NCBI RefSeq assembly: GCF_900114915.1
Contig: NZ_FOUS01000007.1
Span: 62,001-126,000, forward strand
From: Bradyrhizobium sp. Rc3b
GTDB lineage: Bacteria; Pseudomonadota; Alphaproteobacteria; Rhizobiales; Xanthobacteraceae
Direction of reading: 5' to 3'
DNA: 64,000 nt
Position 1 is the stretch's first letter; each line of letters opens with the position of its first letter. The notes under the pieces were generated by a model. That model did not search any database. It was not told where the DNA came from and worked only from the letters and a program-made list of their open reading frames with translations. A program made the translations under genes and the position numbers. Of the stretch, positions 60,490-64,000 are shown in pieces.

Positions 60490-61917
60490 ATGACCGATTC
60501 CGTCGTCACGCGCTTCGCTCCCTCGCCGACCGGCTTCCTCCACATCGGGGGTGCCCGCACCGCGCTGTTCAACTGGCTGTACGCGAAGAAGCACGGCGGC
60601 AAGATGCTGCTCCGGATCGAGGACACCGACAGGGAGCGTTCCACGGAGGCTGCGATCGGCGCCATTCTCGACGGTCTGAAATGGCTGGAGCTCGGCTGGG
60701 ACGGCGAGGTCATCTACCAGTTCAGCCGCGCCGCGCGCCACCGCGAGGTCGCCGAGCAGCTGCTCGCCGACGGCAAGGCCTATCGCTGCTACGCCACCGC
60801 CGAGGAACTCGCCGCCATGCGCGAGAAGGCGCGCGCGGAAGGGCGCACCCGCCTCTATGACGGGATGTGGCGCGACCGCGATCCCGCGACAGCCCCGTCC
60901 GACGTCAAGCCGACGATCCGCCTGCGCGCGCCGCAGACCGGCGAGACCGTGATCGAGGACCAGGTCCAGGGCCGCGTCGTCTGGCAGAACGAGAACCTCG
61001 ACGACCTCGTGCTTTTGCGCGGCGATGGCAACCCGACCTACATGCTCGCTGTGGTGGTCGACGACCACGACATGGGCGTCACCCATGTGATCCGCGGCGA
61101 CGATCATCTGATCAACGCCGCGCGCCAGAAGCAGATCTACGATGCGATGGGATGGGCTCTGCCGAGCATGTCCCACATTCCGCTGATCCACGGCCCGGAC
61201 GGCTCGAAGCTCTCCAAGCGCCACGGCGCGCTCGGCGTCGATGCCTACCGCGCCATGGGATATTTGCCGGCCGCGCTACGCAATTACCTCGTCCGGCTCG
61301 GCTGGAGCCATGGCGACCAGGAGATCTTCTCGACCGAGGAGATGATCGCGGCGTTCGACCTCGCCAGCGTCGGCCGTGCCGCCGCCCGCTTCGATTTCGC
61401 CAAGCTGGAAAACCTCAACGGCCACTACATCCGCCACGCCGACGATCAATCACTCGTGAAGATGTTCGAGGACGTGCTCGACCATCTCGTGCCCGCACGC
61501 GACGAGCTCAAGGCCAAGTTAAACGACACTACGCGCGCCCAGCTTCTCAAGGCCATGCCGGCCCTGAAGGAGCGCGCCAAGACGCTGATCGAGCTGATCG
61601 ACAGCGCTTATTTCATCTTCGCCGACCGGCCGCTGGAGCTCGATCCCAAGGCGCAAGCGCTGCTGACGCCAGAGAACCGCAAGCTGATCGGCCAGCTTCA
61701 TTCCGCGCTGGAGAAAGTCGAGACGTGGAGCGGCGCCACCACCGAAGCTGCGCTGCGCGCTTTTGCCGAGGAAAATAGTCTCAAGCTCGGCGCGGTCGCC
61801 CAACCCTTGCGGGCCGCGCTGACCGGACGGACGACGTCGCCTGGTATATTTGAGGTTTTGGACGTCCTGGGACGCCAGGAAAGCCTCGGCCGGCTTAAAG
61901 ATCAGTCTACGACGTAA
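60490..61917 (+). CDS. gltX: Glutamyl-tRNA synthetase
   Basis: A 475-residue class I enzyme charging tRNA-Glu. Motifs: APSPTGFLHIGGARTALFNW (HIGH region), RIEDTDRERST, and GSKLSKRHGALGV (KMSKR). The C-terminal anticodon-binding helical cage is complete. The ATG at 60490 fits the conserved VVTRFAPSPTG start. It precedes gltA in the same direction with a 147-base gap. Product also feeds tetrapyrrole synthesis by providing Glu-tRNA in alphaproteobacteria that use the C5 path; Bradyrhizobium uses the C4 path. Confidence 0.97.
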   Translation: MTDSVVTRFAPSPTGFLHIGGARTALFNWLYAKKHGGKMLLRIEDTDRERSTEAAIGAILDGLKWLELGWDGEVIYQFSRAARHREVAEQLLADGKAYRCYATAEELAAMREKARAEGRTRLYDGMWRDRDPATAPSDVKPTIRLRAPQTGETVIEDQVQGRVVWQNENLDDLVLLRGDGNPTYMLAVVVDDHDMGVTHVIRGDDHLINAARQKQIYDAMGWALPSMSHIPLIHGPDGSKLSKRHGALGVDAYRAMGYLPAALRNYLVRLGWSHGDQEIFSTEEMIAAFDLASVGRAAARFDFAKLENLNGHYIRHADDQSLVKMFEDVLDHLVPARDELKAKLNDTTRAQLLKAMPALKERAKTLIELIDSAYFIFADRPLELDPKAQALLTPENRKLIGQLHSALEKVETWSGATTEAALRAFAEENSLKLGAVAQPLRAALTGRTTSPGIFEVLDVLGRQESLGRLKDQSTT

Positions 61918-62064
61918 GTCGAGCATGCGTGCGGCGATCTTGCAGCGCACACAGCAATAATATACCCATCTCCCCCGTACCTTCTGGAACATCCGGCCTG
62001 CCCCATCATCTCGCAAAGGGGGCCTCCGGCTCCGGCCCGCTTCACATTTCATCGGGGACCTACG

Positions 62065-63369
<1,305 letters not shown>

Positions 63370-63395
63370 GCTCCAAGCCGATACGGCTTTCGAAG

Positions 63396-63425
63396 CGGCG
63401 CCATCGCAGGATGGCGCCGTTTTTG
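63396..63425 (+). terminator. Terminator of gltA
   Basis: CGGCGCCATC pairs with GATGGCGCCG around a short loop, followed by TTTTTGTTTT. Confidence 0.9.
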
Positions 63426-63439
63426 TTTTGGGGCGGTGC

Positions 63440-63502
63440 CGTAGGTGGGCAAAGCGCAACAGATACGAAGTCGTGGGCACGCTTCGCATTGCCCACCCTA
63501 CG
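63440..63502. repeat. Palindromic dispersed-type element
   Basis: CGTAGGTGGGCAA and TTGCCCACCCTACG form long inverted arms 36 bases apart, with AAAGCG and CGCTTCGC-like inner parts. Elements built on GTGGGCAAAG...TTGCCCACC recur between genes in Bradyrhizobium and relatives. Only one copy is in the window. Confidence 0.6.
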
Positions 63503-63600
63503 AGACCAATCGGGCCGTGACACTCTTGCTGCCGCGCACAACAACAAGTCCACGCTTACGGCTGCAAACGCCTTGACAGTCAGAGCGCTCCGCGCGCAAA

Positions 63601-63619
63601 TTCTTACACTAAGTAAGAA
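63601..63619 (+). promoter_or_regulatory. Palindromic candidate operator at the ROK regulator start
   Basis: TTCTTAC and GTAAGAA form a perfect 7-base inverted repeat with a 5-base centre; the last A is the first base of the ATG. Its place suggests that the regulator blocks its own expression. Confidence 0.5.
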
Positions 63620-64000
63620 TGACGACAGGGATGGAAATGCCGGAGCAGCCGAGAAGTCGGCGGCAGACGCGCGCTGCCATTTTGACCCATCTGCTCCAGT
63701 CGGGCGGCTCGTTTCGCCCGCCGCTGGCCAAGGCCGTGCGCCTGTCCGAAGCGAGCCTGTCGCGCATCCTGCTTGACCTGAAAGCCGAAGGCCTGATCGA
63801 GGAAGTACGGCGCCCTGCCCCTTACGTCGGCGGCCCGACTGGCCTCGTGTCGCTGGATGGAGCGGTCGCCCTCGCAGCCTTCGAGCTGACCGCTCAGCAC
63901 CTCAGCGTCGGCGTCGGCGGCCTGTCGGGCGAGCTGCACTACACCGAGCGCGTACCGCTGCCGAAGACGCCGACCGTCGAGACCGTCGGCCGGGTCTTTC
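63619..64000 (+). CDS. ROK-family transcriptional regulator (3' end outside window)
   Basis: The visible 127 residues hold an N-terminal winged helix (RSRRQTRAAILTHLLQSG, LSEASLSRILLDLKAEGLIE, VGGPTGLVSL) and the start of the ROK sugar-kinase-like domain (VALAAFELTAQHLSVGVGGL). NagC/Mlc-type members bind a sugar and release DNA. The usual N-terminal HTH-ROK order and the palindrome at its start support regulation; the inducer cannot be seen. Confidence 0.85.
   Translation, partial: MTTGMEMPEQPRSRRQTRAAILTHLLQSGGSFRPPLAKAVRLSEASLSRILLDLKAEGLIEEVRRPAPYVGGPTGLVSLDGAVALAAFELTAQHLSVGVGGLSGELHYTERVPLPKTPTVETVGRVF

Overview
The window looks like a chromosome segment of a Bradyrhizobium-type alphaproteobacterium. 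The support is the coherent high-GC core at the right end (glnS, gltX and gltA of alphaproteobacterial type), many small Bradyrhizobium-like lineage-specific proteins (DUF6894, DUF1236, DUF3606, SPW, Lar-like), an Hsp20 gene behind a ROSE-like RNA thermometer, and strong AGGAGG-type ribosome sites with frequent GTG and TTG starts. Species was not tested by any search.

Left part (1-14.4 kb): a decayed prophage, mostly on the minus strand. It holds early or replication genes (14206-11903, with a RepA-like AAA ATPase), a P27-type terminase small subunit, small phage proteins, a tail-fibre-like protein, HK97-gp10-like and tail-assembly proteins and a tape-measure protein. No terminase large subunit, portal, capsid, protease, lysis gene or integrase is visible. 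Downstream of the tape measure, where more tail genes would be expected, is a cargo zone (0.4-3.6 kb) with two phosphoribosyltransferases, a DprA-like protein, a stand-alone Cas2-like protein and a DUF3102 remnant.

Middle (14.4-34 kb): an accessory region. It has a translationally coupled pair of O-antigen-ligase-family membrane proteins (the first fused to a UPF0104/LPG-synthase-like membrane domain). It also has a 1354-residue DUF4297-like nuclease plus STAND NTPase plus helical-repeat protein resembling Avs anti-phage sensors. Around these are a minimal ATP-dependent DNA ligase and many tiny genes, several broken by single-base indels or surviving only as fragments.

34-54.3 kb: stress and envelope genes. 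These are CspA, S21, a sigma32/ROSE-controlled Hsp20, secreted DUF1236 and PRC-barrel proteins, a GT4 glycosyltransferase, opgG-opgH for osmoregulated periplasmic glucans, a DUF3606 protein and a full LigD-type DNA ligase. Near the right edge are a third, fragmentary ligase and the second copy of a ~115-bp dispersed repeat whose other copy is at 25.7 kb.

54.3-64 kb: core chromosome. comEC is cut off after its first 400 or so codons, which marks the edge of an insertion or deletion. It is followed by DUF2171, an MHS-family transporter, an SPW protein, a SnoaL-like protein, divergent glnS and gltX, gltA and the start of a ROK-family regulator with a palindrome touching its start codon. Genes in this part look intact, whereas the 9-52 kb region contains about ten frame breaks.
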